Shown here piece by piece: positions 52,575 to 64,000 of a DNA stretch of 64,000 nucleotides. How positions within the stretch are numbered: the stretch's first letter is position 1; each line of letters opens with the position of its first letter. The stretch spans positions 32,613-96,612 of the forward strand of contig JAJKFH010003604.1 of NCBI GenBank assembly GCA_023333565.1, in the 5' to 3' direction. The notes under the pieces are model-generated. The model worked only from the letters and a program-made list of their open reading frames with translations, had not been told where the DNA came from and made no database searches. The stretch is from Puffinus mauretanicus (lineage: Eukaryota; Chordata; Aves; Procellariiformes; Procellariidae). Both the position numbers and the translations under genes were made by a program.

Positions 52575-52915
52575 AGGTCAGGGCTGTTGAGGCTTATTAG
52601 TGCCCTCAGGGTCCTGACACGAGCAATTTAGTACCATTTATTTTTATTCTTTATTTTATTAGTTACAAAGCTTGTATTTCTCTCCCCTTCACCGAGATAA
52701 ACATCATTTCATGTTTTTCTTGTCAGTGCGGTGGATACAGCTGGGCACAGCCCACCGGCTGCTTCCATCTGACCCACAGTAATGGTGTCCAGGCTGTCGT
52801 CCTTCATGTCACTGAGACCTGCTTCACTCTTACTTTCGAGGGCAAAATGACACAGAGCTAGCTGCCTGGCTCCGGTATCTCATACGCTCGTATTCCTGCG
52901 TCCTCCTGCGCAGTC
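52575..52915. promoter_or_regulatory. Candidate conserved non-coding block downstream of the CpG-rich segment
   Basis: High-complexity sequence continues after the CpG-dense block: gaggcttattagtgccctc, caatttagtaccatttattt, then cagtgcggtggatacagctgggcacagc-type text and a GC-balanced stretch up to about 52915. There are no repeats or long ORFs. It is placed with the upstream block as one possible regulatory unit. Confidence is low without alignment. Confidence 0.3.
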
Positions 52916-55826
52916 AAGTATAATGTTGGCCAAGTGTGTTTTTTATTACATTTTATAATGTGAAACAGAGTGGTTGTTGAATGTTAACAAGCAACCTATG
53001 TGAGACTTGCTTCTTTGCTGTAGGACATCTAGCTTCGCTCTTGTATTAGACTTTTCTAATATCCCAAAGCATTAGCTAGACTTTTTTTTTTTCCCCTTTC
53101 AAACACAGCAAAAAAAAACCATATGGAAAGAACTTTTAACTTTATTTCAAATTTTGACTCATACAGAATACAACATTTGGCCTGACTGAACCACTGAATA
53201 AGCTGGAACTGGCAGCCTCTCTATTTTTCATGCTGACTGGCAAGTACTAGAATCTGTAGCCTTTACACGCACAAGAAACTAGGAGTATTTCAGAATTGCC
53301 TGCTGAAATCTGTACTCAGACGCAGGGTTATCAATACTGTGTCTTCAAGGCTTCCTTTTGATTTTTTGTTGTGTGGTTTTGTTTTTAATTTTTAATATGA
53401 ACAGGACTGAACAGGAAAGGATCAAGGTTGCATCGAGTTTGTTGCTAAGGCTGTCAATAAAATTTGACTGAATTAATGCCTTTAGAATGTACAATAGGTT
53501 TCTTTATGATTTGGAGAAAAGCAGTTTACTTTTGGTGAGCAATAGTTCAATGATATGAGTATGTGCTGCATGAAAATGATGGGTGTGACAGCTCTTCACT
53601 TAGAGGGGAGAGGGCTGGTCTCTTAGCAAGTGTAGTTTGGAGTTGTTTTATACATGTGTACTGAGAGCTGCAGTTCCGTGGCTGTTTGTGTGTGGTGTTT
53701 TTTTTTTTTAAAAAAAAGTGGTTACATGGCTTCAAGTATTAGAAGTGGCCACATTTGCAAAAGATATAATAAAATGTACCATTCCCTGCGAACGACCTGT
53801 GCACCATCTAGGCTCTTTGTAGCAGAATGCTTTGCCTCAGGGGAGGGCAGTTGCGTTGGCAATATTACTGCCACTTAGTTCTTTAGTATTTCCCCAAGAA
53901 AAAACACTTTTGCAATTCAAGGTTTCAGCTCTAAATCCTGACATCTGATAGCCATTCTTAGCTATGCTCACTGTTTGGGAGTCTGTAGTCTAATATATTA
54001 TGTTTTTCTCAGAGAAAGGACTCCTTCTAGCCTAACACCTGCTTTATTCTTGCTGAATTCCTAGTTTTGTTATGGTGAGTCTGAGAGTGATACTACAAAC
54101 TGAAATCACAAACAGAGGACTTAGATTTCAGGAAAGGACTACACTGAAGGACAAGATAAATAATGTGAAAACAAAGATCTTGTTTTCTTCCAATGTTCTT
54201 TTGTGACTAGACTAAAATGAGAAAAATGTGTGTGGGGTTGGGAAAACAAATACAAGCAACCTGATCCACTGCATAAGCAGAATTCAAAATGAAAATTTTC
54301 AAGTATTCTAGAAAGCATCATCAGATCTTTAAAGGATTTAAGCTGACCTCTTCATAACCTCCATATGTGCAGAGACAAAAAGACATGCCGAGAGGAAGCA
54401 TGTCTGAAAGCATTACAGCAATGTGCTCCGGACAATGGAAATGCTGAGCTGCGTGGTGTTTAGAGTATTTGCATGGACATTCTGTGGCACAGTATATCAG
54501 CATTTCAGCATTTTTCCTTACAGAACAAGACAACATTCCTGAAACTAATACCATAAAAAAAATGGGATTTGGATACAGGTTCCAAGGGACTTGCTTTATT
54601 GGGGGTGAGAACGTGCGGGGAGCCTTGCAGTATGAATTAGAGTAGTGCGTTTCAAACACGGGCCTGAGTTTCACACCAATTTTCTTTCTTCCTCATCTGA
54701 ATTGGAAAATTGTTAATTATGGGAAGATATTTATTGGAAAGGCAGAAAGAGGGAATGAGTAAAGAATTATATATAAATCATCTCTCTTCTTTAATATTTT
54801 TAATAAAAGAGTCTTGAGCTGGCTGGATTCTTAATTACCCTTGTAAAATAAATGCTAAATGAGTTAAGCTTAACAGTAACAACAATGCATCTTTAAAGAA
54901 TTGGTTAAATACAACTCTGGTTATGAAGGCAAGTAACTAATTAAATTCTAGTCATCTTTTTGCACTAAGCAGGTCTCACACCTTCTCCCACAGCATAAAT
55001 TTTAAATGCAAATGATTTGATTTGTACAAACATTATAGGGGACAGATTTTTACAATACTGAATTAGACATGGAGACTGCTAATGGCTGGCACCAGTCCTT
55101 GCCAGGGTGGTTGGAAACATAAATGCTGAAAGTGGCAGCATTTTTTTTTCCCAATCAAGCTGACACAGACTTGAATTCATAAGCTTACACAACCTAAAAA
55201 TGTTTTTTCCTCACTTGTAAATATAAGAAATTTAATGAAAAGGTGTATTTTAATCTGTAAAATATTCTGTTGTCTGCCTCTAGCAAGGTGTTAGCAGAAA
55301 AAGTCAGTCAAAATATGTATGAGACAGTTGCGGGAGTGCCCCGTATAGTACCAGAGAATTGCATGCTCCTACCGACTTATGTATTTATTGTTCATCCATG
55401 TCAGTGAGATTCACTCCAACATCTAAATTAAAATTTCAGTATAAAAGGCCAGTTGGGGTTTTAGTTCTGAATTACTGGAGGATCCCTTGTTTCAACAATA
55501 ATGTTTGTCGGTTTTTCATATTTCTTTTACATTTTAATTATAACTTATCAAATCTTAACCGATTACTCCTGGGTTAGACTCAGAAGAATGTCACTGAAGG
55601 GTGTTTTAATTTAATGGAAGCAGTGTAACATCTGTTTCTAATGTTTTAAAAGCCAATTTATATGGAAATTTTGCTTTAGTGGGAAGGCACTAGATATGTA
55701 GTTTTCTAACACCTCCTGTAAAAATTCAAAACTTGAATTAAGGCAGCACCAAAGCAGTGCCATTCTTTCTTGTTGTAGCAGTGTGATTGCATTTTCACAG
55801 CCTTTCATTTGTACCCTTTTCCTTCT
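52916..55826 (+). other. TMTC2: 3' end of intron 1, nothing recognised
   Basis: AT-rich unique sequence between the CpG-rich block and the exon, with adjoining T12 and A tracts near 53698-53717. Chance ORFs only, including minus-strand frames at 54139-54674. Confidence 0.6.
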
Positions 55827-55858
55827 GTTGAAATTAAATTTTTATTTGTCTTTCGTAG
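55827..55858 (+). other. TMTC2: Splice acceptor of TMTC2 exon 2
   Basis: A T-rich tract (tttttatttgtctttcgtag) runs directly into the exon. The AG at 55857-55858 leaves the first exon base as the third position of a Ser codon, so the upstream intron is phase 2. This fits the TMTC2 protein, in which Ser-Arg follows the Asp-Asp motif ending exon 1. Open frame continues upstream of the AG, but those residues (FLFVF-like) do not match TMTC2, which fixes the boundary here. Confidence 0.9.
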
Positions 55859-56429
55859 TCGAGCTATCAAGACAAACCAGGACCTTCTGCCCGAGACGCC
55901 ATGGACCCATATCTTCTACAACGACTTTTGGGGGACACTGCTCACTCACAGTGGGAGCCACAAGTCCTACAGACCTCTCTGCACGCTCTCCTTCCGCATT
56001 AACCATGCTGTTGGAGGGATGGACCCATGGGGCTACCACCTTGTAAACGTCCTGTTACATGCTGCAGTCACAGGCCTTTTCACAAACTTCTCCAGGATCC
56101 TGTTTGGGGATGGGTACTGGACCTTGATAGCAGGCCTGCTGTTTGCATCTCATCCAATCCACACGGAGGCCGTAGCGGGGATCGTAGGGAGGGCAGACAT
56201 TGGAGCCTGCCTCTTCTTTCTGCTTTCCCTGATGTGTTACGTGAAGCACTGCTCTACCAGAGGTTCCTCACCGAGTACTTGGGGCTGGATCTTGGGAGCG
56301 GGGCTGTGTGCGGGATGCAGTATGCTGTGGAAGGAGCAAGGAGTGACTGTTCTGGCCATTTCAGCGGTGTATGATATCTTTGTATTTCATCGGCTGAAAA
56401 TGCATCAGATCATTCCTGCTTTATACAAG
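55859..56429 (+). CDS. TMTC2: TMTC2 coding exon 2 (internal exon; ER transmembrane/TPR protein)
   Basis: Seen: the first base (T) completes a Ser codon begun in the upstream exon. 190 complete codons follow with no stop, ending in Lys immediately before a GTGAGT donor. Numbering those codons, the segment opens RAIKTNQDLLPETPW. It has a hydrophobic segment at about 58-76, a second at about 86-97, the motif HPIHTE at 98-103 followed by AVAGIVGRAD, TM-like stretches at about 113-128 and 141-157, and WKEQG at 157-161. Known: this is the N-terminal membrane half of TMTC proteins, which are ER O-mannosyltransferases acting on cadherins; TMTC2 has also been reported to bind SERCA2B and calnexin. The sequence agrees almost residue for residue with vertebrate TMTC2 as I remember it, roughly residues 29-218 of about 836, and better than with TMTC1, 3 or 4. 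The diacidic motif of the first luminal loop lies just upstream in exon 1. DUF1736 and the TPR repeats lie in later exons. The frame is intact, so nothing suggests a pseudogene. Confidence 0.96.
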
Positions 56430-56436
56430 GTGAGTC
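56427..56436 (+). other. TMTC2: Splice donor after TMTC2 exon 2
   Basis: The sequence AAG|GTGAGTC is a near-consensus U2 donor. The exon ends on a complete Lys codon, giving a phase 0 intron. Translation past it reads VSLLFFPISYS and then a stop, which does not match the TMTC family. Confidence 0.92.
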
Positions 56437-59400
56437 TCCTTTTCTTTCCCATAAGCTATTCGTGAGGCACCCATCACTGTTAAACAGGTGCTAAATGAGT
56501 TTTCAAGTACACAATAATTCTTAGTAGTTTAGTCAACTCCCAAAAATAAGCACAGATGTCTAACGCTGAAAGAACATTTAAAGCAGTTTAGTATGGGGTT
56601 TTTACATTTTGTTTAAACAATGTATTATTATCCATTGCTATTACTTGACGCTGGGGATGTATTTTTTTCAATTACCTTCCTTGCTTCCAACAGCTCCCTC
56701 CTCATTCTGTTTGCCATTGAGCACTGGATATCTGGCTGCCTTTTGCAAAGAATTCATTCATGCTCTTATTCTCTTGTATCTTGCAAACTCAGCTTAGTTT
56801 GGTCGGGCATGCAAGTGCGGCAACTGATATCATCTACAGGCTCCCTGAGGCAAAGATAGAGCTCTTATTGTAGTTTAACAGAGATGCATAGGACCTGGAT
56901 GCATGCCTTTGGCATGTATTTTTTTCTCCCCCTAGCAGGAGCTATGTATGTATTATTGCCTTAACAAAATAAGTATTTCTCATTTTTTAAGTTCTTACCC
57001 AAGAACAAACAAGTGAAATAAGCAAACAAACAAACAAGCTCACCAAACCCCCCTAACTTCCCTTTCCCAAAACCGCATGTATTTTAGTGGTACCCAGAAA
57101 GCCCAGCTGAAATCAAGACTCATTTATACCAGTTGCTGTACAAATGAGTAAGCTGAATATATGTAATTTTATTTTCAGTGAAATGGCTTTCTTTCAGAAA
57201 AACACTGACTTAACAAAAGGAAAATGTTTTATAGGGATGTGTGTTGTCACATTTTTCAGTGAGACATAATCAAGCAAAGCAACAAAACAAAATAAGGCTT
57301 TGCAATCTATCTCAAACACCATGATTTTAAAATTTTGATTTCTTACTCAAATGAATTGAAAATAAATTGTGGATTTTTATAAAGATTTGATTTCTGCTTG
57401 TAGAGTATAGAATACATAGTTGTAATATGCAAGGAAAACAGGCAAATCAAAAAAACAAGTAGTCTCTGGTAGTTCCCTCATAAACTGCTGTGACATGTTG
57501 ATTTAGTTATCATGCCCTTTTCTGACAAAACTGAAAAGAAAAAAAGAATTTTTTTTTTTTTACTGGTGTATATTTGAGTATGTAAGACCTGTTGAATGCC
57601 AGTGGCCAAATACTGTATGTTACATTGTGCACCTAAGCTGAGCAGAAACCAACAGTAAACTAATTAAGTTTTTTTAAAAAGTTCATCTGTAACAGCAAAT
57701 TTTATTCTGAAAGATATAGTGTGTTATCAACATTATTCTCATACTAAATCCAAAACATAACACTATACCAATTACTAGGAAGAAAATTAACTCTATCCCG
57801 TCCGAAACCAGGACAGATGAGATGTTGTAAAGTGCTTCAAGGAGTTTTGTTCATAACTCAAGTGTTAGCCAATCCTGTAGAATTAAACAATTGTAAAAAC
57901 ATTCATATGGCACATAAGAAATTCTGAACACCTTGTGCATGACTTCACACCAAATCTAAATTAGTGTTCCTCACAGCTTCTCCTCATTACAGCCTGCAAT
58001 GACCAAGATTTAGTCATGGAGCTAAGAAGTTTTTTATCACAGACAGTCATTGCTCAAAAACAAAACCTTTGCAGACATTTCTGGTGGGGAAAAGCTTTTT
58101 CTTCCCTTTTTCCCCTTTTTCTGCTTCAGGGCCAGGATAAAATTGGCCTAGAAGAGACCTAAGTGACACAGGTGAAATCCAAGCTTCCACATCATAACTC
58201 TTTGAACACAAAGCCTCTCTTCCTAGGTATGGAGCTCTACATTTGGACACCAAGCTTGTGCGTTTTTTTCTTTTTTCACTCCTTATCAGACTTCTTGGCT
58301 TGGAAAGCAAACTAGTGTCAGTGCCTGAATTTTTTTCCATTTGTAATGATAGAAATAATAATCCTGTGCTTTGTAGATTGCAAACCTTTAGGGAGATTGG
58401 ATTCTAGCTGGAGGGAATTTTATGGGGAAGGACCACAGCGAACAAAAATAGAAATATTTTGCTTACTACGCCAGAAATGCATTTCATAATTCACTAAATT
58501 ACTAGGCTACCATTTCCTTGCACATCTGTTCAAGCTGAATGCTGCTAACCAAGTTTTTCCTGAATGCTAGAGAAGCTTCTGTTCAGTCATTTATAGTGAT
58601 GAGGATCTCAGCTGGGAGCTTCAGAAGTATCTTCAGTGAGCCTTTTGTACTTTGTTTTCAAAAATCATTCACAAATTACATAAGTTTTTGTAAGAACATA
58701 TTGTCCTGCAGGGCTTGGGATGCCAGGAATATCATCATTAACCTAGCCTGTTATGAGAAGTGTTTCTCTTTGAGTACTTGTCTGTATACTCTTTTGTACT
58801 CCAACTTTGCGTGGACTCTACCTTTAGCATCGCAGTTTCCTGTTCCCCGAGGACTGACTCCATGGGAAGTAAAGGAGTGAAATATAAGCCTTTTGTAAGG
58901 ATAATCACTGTAAATTAAAAATAAATAAAGACAGGTGTCTTAAAGAAGAACAAAGGTAGCACCTTAAAAGCAAATTCAAGCAAATGCTTCAGTCTTCTGG
59001 AGAGCTTCACACTGTATGATAAAAACATTTTAGGGCAGTAAAAACATTAAAAAGATACTGAAAATAATTATTTCTAGTGCATTGCCTTCTTTTCAGTCTG
59101 TATTATCCAAAGCACTTTCTCACGGTGTTTTTATTTCCTTTGGTCTTTGAGTTTAGAGAATGTTTAGGTTAGTGAGACTGTCTCTGGCCTTCTCCATCCG
59201 AAGACTGGAAATTGTTTTTGGAGGATGCTATTTAGTTGATATCGATGGATAATTTGAGAATGGCCAATGCACTTGGAGTTAAGAAATTTGGGTTTTGATT
59301 GTAGCATGTCTGACCAATGTTTGACAAGTCCTGACCATGAAGGCAAGTTAGATGCTGTCCTGTTGATTTAAAATTACTTTTTAGATTTATTTTCAAATAA

Positions 59401-62400
59401 TTTCAAGATGATTACGCTGTGAGATTGGCGTTTTAAAGTGATATCCTGACTCTTCTGAAATCGTTAGTAGGAACAGAGCTAAGTTCTCTTACTAAAAGCT
59501 TTGGTTTTAGTTTGGTTCTGTGTGTTTATACATACAATGATAAAGACAAGTGGGTTTTTTTTTTTGTTTTGGTTTGGTTTTTTTAAGTTTTGTATTTAAA
59601 ATAATCAAAATAAAACCCCAAAGTATGTAGCCAACAGATTAATTTTTGCATTATGCAGAATTAAAGCACAGACTCAAATAAATATGAAGAAAGCTTTCAA
59701 CCCTGCATCTCTTTGGGATCATTTGGGTGTTGCCTTTTTCTTGCTGCTGCTTTGGCCTTAAATAAAATGTATTCCTAGCAAGAATTGACAAATTCTTTCT
59801 TCCTAGAACAAACTGTAAAATCTCCTTAAGCAAACAAAAATTAACTTTTGGAGTAAAGTGGTTTTTTTTTTCCTTTAATGTTGTTGCCTACACTTTTTCT
59901 TGCTTGAAAAGACATTCCTGCATTGCAAATTGCATGAGACCAAAGTAGCCATCTACAGATGAGTCATCCTATGTTATCCAACTGGCTTGAGCATTTCAAA
60001 AACTACTGGAGTACGTTTTAAACTGAAACAAAAAAAACTCCCACCAAACAAAACCCATCTCATCAGAAGACTTTTTATTAGAATGCCTGGGCAATTAGAA
60101 AGAATTTTGTCCATTTACCTGTTCTGGAATTTGTACTTTGTGTTTTCCCTATGTAAATACTGGGGGAGGGCAACTGCAGGAGAAAGGGGGGAAAAGAAAA
60201 AGACACCAAAAAAGGCAGTCCAGGAAAAAGTTATGGTCTTTTGTAGTGTGTTGGAGGGGAAAAGTGTAGAATGGAGCCAAGGAAGAAAGGAAAATAATTT
60301 TAAGAGGTGGTTAGTTTAAATCTGTAGTAAGTAAGCAAGCAGTAACGATATGAAACTGAATGCAGAATAAACAGCATGCCACTGTAGCTTTGTAAAGGAG
60401 CGGTAGAAAGGAGCTACCCCTTTCAATCTACCTAACCTTAAGCTAAACCCTGTCCAGCTGAGCTGACACAACTGTTTCCTAGGCTGTGCTGCAAACTGGA
60501 ACTGAGAGGAAATGCAGGTAGAAAATAACCCTTAAGCCCCCCGCCCCCAATATCCCACATATAACTTTAGGAGTTATTTTAAACCTGAATCAATTCAGTT
60601 ATATCCAGTCCTCATCACTGCCCTGCAAACAGCTGTACTGGCAAGTACTGAGAGGAAAGCTGAGGTGCGGGGGCAGAAACAAGGTGCGGAGAGTGAGGGA
60701 TTTGGTGGAGTGGGTGGTTAAGGACCTGGGCTGGCTTGCTGCCAGACTATGGCTTTTGGCTTCTATAAGCCTTTTCAGAATATACCACTGGGGAAACTGA
60801 GACATGATTAATTATGTTTAAAGAATAGTAAAACCACTGAATAGTAAAATCTTCATCAGGATGGTCAGTGAAGGGTGAGCTGGTAAATGCAGCTTTAAAA
60901 GTGCTCCAGCAGATGGTAGGAGATGGCATTGGGGTGACAAGCCAGGTTTTTTCCATTTTGTTCTTATCTTTGTGCTGAGTGTCCAATAAATACGAAATGG
61001 TGGCTACTACACAAGACCAGTAGCTGTTTACTGGGCTCACATCTATTATCATGTGAGTCCTGATTTGTCACATCAAGTACATGACAGCATCCCAGGGTGA
61101 TTTGAGTAGACTGGCAGGGCTTCTGAACAAGGCAGCTGCAGAGCAGGACCACCAGCAGAGCAGATGAATATTACCCCTTATTTAGAAGCTATTCTTAATG
61201 CACTTTAAAAATGTATATCGTAGGTAGTTATTAAACTATCCAGCTCTTTTCCCTGTCATCTGCGTATTGGTTATTCAGTAGAACTTGGCTGCCGATTTTT
61301 TTCCTTTTGCCAAGTCTTGTATTCCCGTCTGCCTGTGATGCTCTCACTCTGGCTGGCAAAGTTGTCAGTCTGGACCCCATTTCATTTGGTTAGCTCTATT
61401 TTATTCGGTCTGTCTGACTGGCTTTCGAAGCGCACACTGACAAGAATGTATTCGCTGTCTGTAAGTCAGCAGATTTTGATGGAAGTGTATTTATTGCGGT
61501 CATAACTTGAGTTGTCTGAAATGAGAGCAATTAAAAAAAAGAAAAGCGGTGCTTTACTGGGGCAAAATATTCTTTATGGGAGAAAGTTAGGCTTTTGTTT
61601 GATTTTTTCAGCATTTTAGACCTTGAGTCATTTCCAGTATAAGTTGCGTTAGCAGGTATTGAAGATTGAGTTGTCATGTATCATAGGTATCAGATGATCG
61701 TACCTGTCAGCATCTAGACTTGCGCAAATTAAACCATCAAAAGTGTAGGGAAGGGAGGGGAGAACCTGAATACGGGAGAGAGCTGTGATCAAGAAAATAT
61801 GCAAATTCAGAGGCCTAATTCTTTTGTACTTGCAATCTCCAGCTTGAGAGCAGAACCATTAATCAAGATTGCAATACATAGTCTTGTGTCCAATTAGTAG
61901 TACAAAGCTAATATAAACCCTACTGTGCTGCCCTTTTTTCCTCCTTTTTTTTTTTTTTCCAAGTGGGAATGGAGCTGGACAACATTAGCAGTTAAAAAGA
62001 TGGGGCAAATGCATTTAAAGCTCATTTTTAATATAATGGTAATGATAAAATATTTATTGCTTTGTGGTTTATGTGTACAAACTGCCTTACAGAAATAACT
62101 AAACCAGATGTATGTTCTACTAATGTTCCATGGCTCCAGTAGAGTAACATTTTACCAGATCAACATATTGTTAGTACAGGGGGTTTGTTAAATAAGGAAA
62201 CCTCTCTTTTCCCATCACTTATTTGATTAAAATCTCCCCCCGGGAGGTCTGTCTCACATGTGGAATTAGTTATTGGTATCTATAGCTTAACAGGAACCAC
62301 AAATTGGATTGCAGGATGCATTATCTAACCTTCTGTGCTATTATAACAGTATTGGTTTTGTAAAAAGCAATTTTATTGGAGGCCTATATTTTATTTAAGG

Positions 62401-64000
62401 TAGTGATGTAAACCTGGGGCCTCCATGGATGACATGGTCAACCACCAAACCGAGTTTTATAAAACAGTACTTTCTTTTATGGTCTTGGAACAGCCTTAGT
62501 TGTGGGTGATATGTATGATTCCTGCTCAAAATAGGACTTGCTGGATATTAGATAAAGCTACTGATTTTTGAGAACACTCTAAACTTGAAATGAGCCACTT
62601 TCTGTTTTCTTCACTCTTTGAAGTCTGTACTTTTAGAATTATCGTGCTTTGGAAAGCAATTTCAAAATAAAATGCTGCTCTTGATTTAAATTTGCAGTTT
62701 TATCCTTCTTTTCTGAGGAGCTCTAAAGTCTTAGCAATGCAGTACTCGGTCTTGCTGGTTTTTCACCTCTTCTCCATCTACAAGTTATGCCATTTTGCAG
62801 GAGTGTTTTATCACTATTTAAAATCTAGCTTGATGGTTTATTTTCTGCTTATTTTCTACGATCTAAGGAATTTTATTATGCTTGAACTTACCCACAGGCC
62901 TGAATATTTTGGCAGATCTGATTGGTAAGCTATTATTTTGTAAGTTATTTCTCTCAAACGCTTGCCTGGGTATGGTCCAGCCTCAGTCCCCTGTCTTTGA
63001 AACGCAGCGTTCAGACTGTTAAGGCAGCAGCCGCTCCCTCGCAGGACAGACTTCATCCTTGGAGTCAGATATTTAGCAAACATACTTTTCCTTGAGACTA
63101 CTTTTGTCCCAGTTAAAAATAATAAATAACTTGCGCTTCAAAACATGACCTGACCTCTTGCAGGTTCATTTTGTCTAACAAGAGCTGCCTACTCAAGTGC
63201 GCTAGGCTGTTCAATGTTGCATTTGTGTGCTGTGTAACCTTTTGCATTTCAAGAGCTGAGGAAAAGATTGGGAGCTCCGTTGCCAGCTGGGGCCCAGTTT
63301 GTTCCCTTGCCGTGGTCTCTGATTCTGCAGTGGTCAGCTTGGGGTTAATTTTTCTGGCAGCTTTAAGCCTGTACAAAATTGTGGAAATGCTGAGACGAAT
63401 GTGCCTGCACATACATTGCTCATATTTGCGGATGAGCCAGCCTGGTGCTTTTCTCTTCACTCTGCTGGATGGCAGCAGCATGAGGCCTGTACGGTCTTGA
63501 CCATCGCTCCCCCTCCCCCCAGCAGATATTTCCTAGACAAAAGAAGCTTTTTGCAATTTACTTTTCTTGACAATTTCAGGTAGCTAATACTGCTGTTTCC
63601 TGTAGTTCTCACAGCTCCTTGCTGCTTTTCCTTTTGATCCTGAAATAAGAAAAGCAAGATTGGCCTCCACTATCTTTCTTCTCAGAGATACTGATCTCCT
63701 GCAGGTCCCTGTGATGTCAGTAGAGTGGTACTGAATTGGATATCAATATGTATAAATAGCTGTTGTTTCCTGAAAATATTTTCATGGGGTGATTTAAACC
63801 ACTGAAACACATCACGTATGACAGAAATACAGCATCCTAAGGCAAATTTAGCAAATACTGTATTTTTTTTTAAAATGAGGAATCATAAGAGATCTTGCCA
63901 AAGTCACTGGCTTAAAATGGATTATATTTTAATATTAAATCTGTAATGTCTTTATTGGAATTGCTACTAAAATCTGCATTACTTTTGTCTACCCACTTGA
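56430..64000 (+). other. TMTC2: 5' part of TMTC2 intron 2 (non-coding)
   Basis: The next TMTC2 segment (start of DUF1736, after ALYK) is not found in the remaining 7.6 kb, so the intron extends past the window. Contents: an AT-rich body, a CAAA repeat near 57023-57036, T-tracts at 57549-57561 and 61945-61958, and motif-rich blocks at about 61780-62100. No repeat family was recognised. Confidence 0.8.
61780..62100. promoter_or_regulatory. Candidate regulatory element with octamer and homeodomain motifs
   Basis: A perfect POU octamer ATGCAAAT lies at 61799-61806. It is followed by aggcctaattc, ccattaatcaagattgc and gtccaattagtag, and, after a T14 tract (61945-61958), by tggacaacattagcag, aaatgcatttaaagctc and ttaatataatggtaatg. 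The complexity and motif density suggest an enhancer-like element in intron 2. Not verifiable here. Confidence 0.3.

Larger units (their letters stand above)
1..55858 (+). other. TMTC2: 3' part of TMTC2 intron 1 (non-coding)
   Basis: No exon with family similarity precedes 55859. The exon found starts after the N-terminal peptide of TMTC2, so only the first coding exon should lie upstream, and I see no segment that could encode it. This makes the whole stretch one long first intron of at least 55.8 kb; very long first introns are usual for TMTC2 in vertebrates. It holds decayed LINE and SINE fossils, homopolymer tracts, and several motif-rich blocks listed separately. Many short ORFs are present but none resembles a known family. 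Confidence 0.8.

Noticed and set aside
55783..56374. Other-frame and minus-strand ORFs across the TMTC2 exon
   Set aside because: Shadows of the real reading frame; their translations match no family.
1..64000. Search by eye for tRNA-like B boxes, rRNA, CRISPR-type spaced repeats, and LTR or viral gene motifs
   Set aside because: None seen. The repeats present are homopolymers, short tandem copies and decayed LINE/SINE fragments.

Overview
The window looks like nuclear DNA from a bird, or at least a sauropsid. It is AT-rich and non-coding over nearly its whole length. It carries very few interspersed repeats, and those I can recognise are strongly decayed CR1/L3-type LINE and MIR-type (CORE-SINE) fossils. 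The only protein-coding segment I can support is one vertebrate exon with clean splice signals. No bacterial, viral or plasmid-like organisation is visible, and the assignment to birds is an inference.

The exon (55859-56429, + strand) encodes 190 complete codons of TMTC2, a multi-pass endoplasmic-reticulum membrane protein of the TMTC family (transmembrane segments followed by TPR repeats). It matches the segment beginning just after the N-terminal signal/TM segment and its Asp-Asp motif, so it corresponds to coding exon 2. Everything upstream (1-55858) is therefore read as the 3' part of a very long first intron, and everything downstream (56430-64000) as the 5' part of the second intron. 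The first coding exon and the later exons are outside the window.

Layout: 1-25.8 kb is plain intron with homopolymer tracts, two C-rich low-complexity patches and one MIR-like fossil. 25.8-27.5 kb holds antisense CR1/L3 reverse-transcriptase remnants. 27.5-51.9 kb is plain intron with two more MIR-like fossils and a few homeobox-motif-rich blocks that look constrained. 51.9-52.9 kb is the most unusual non-coding region: an ATTA-rich block, then about 265 bp of GC-rich, CpG-dense sequence, then another high-complexity block, all about 3-4 kb upstream of the TMTC2 exon. After the exon, 56.4-64 kb is plain intron with a homeodomain/octamer-motif-rich stretch near 61.8-62.1 kb.

I found no tRNA, rRNA, CRISPR array, intact transposon or second gene. 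The other open reading frames (up to 142 codons) are no longer than chance predicts for 64 kb of AT-rich DNA. I did not find a new biological system. The best leads are regulatory, chiefly the 51.9-52.9 kb block.
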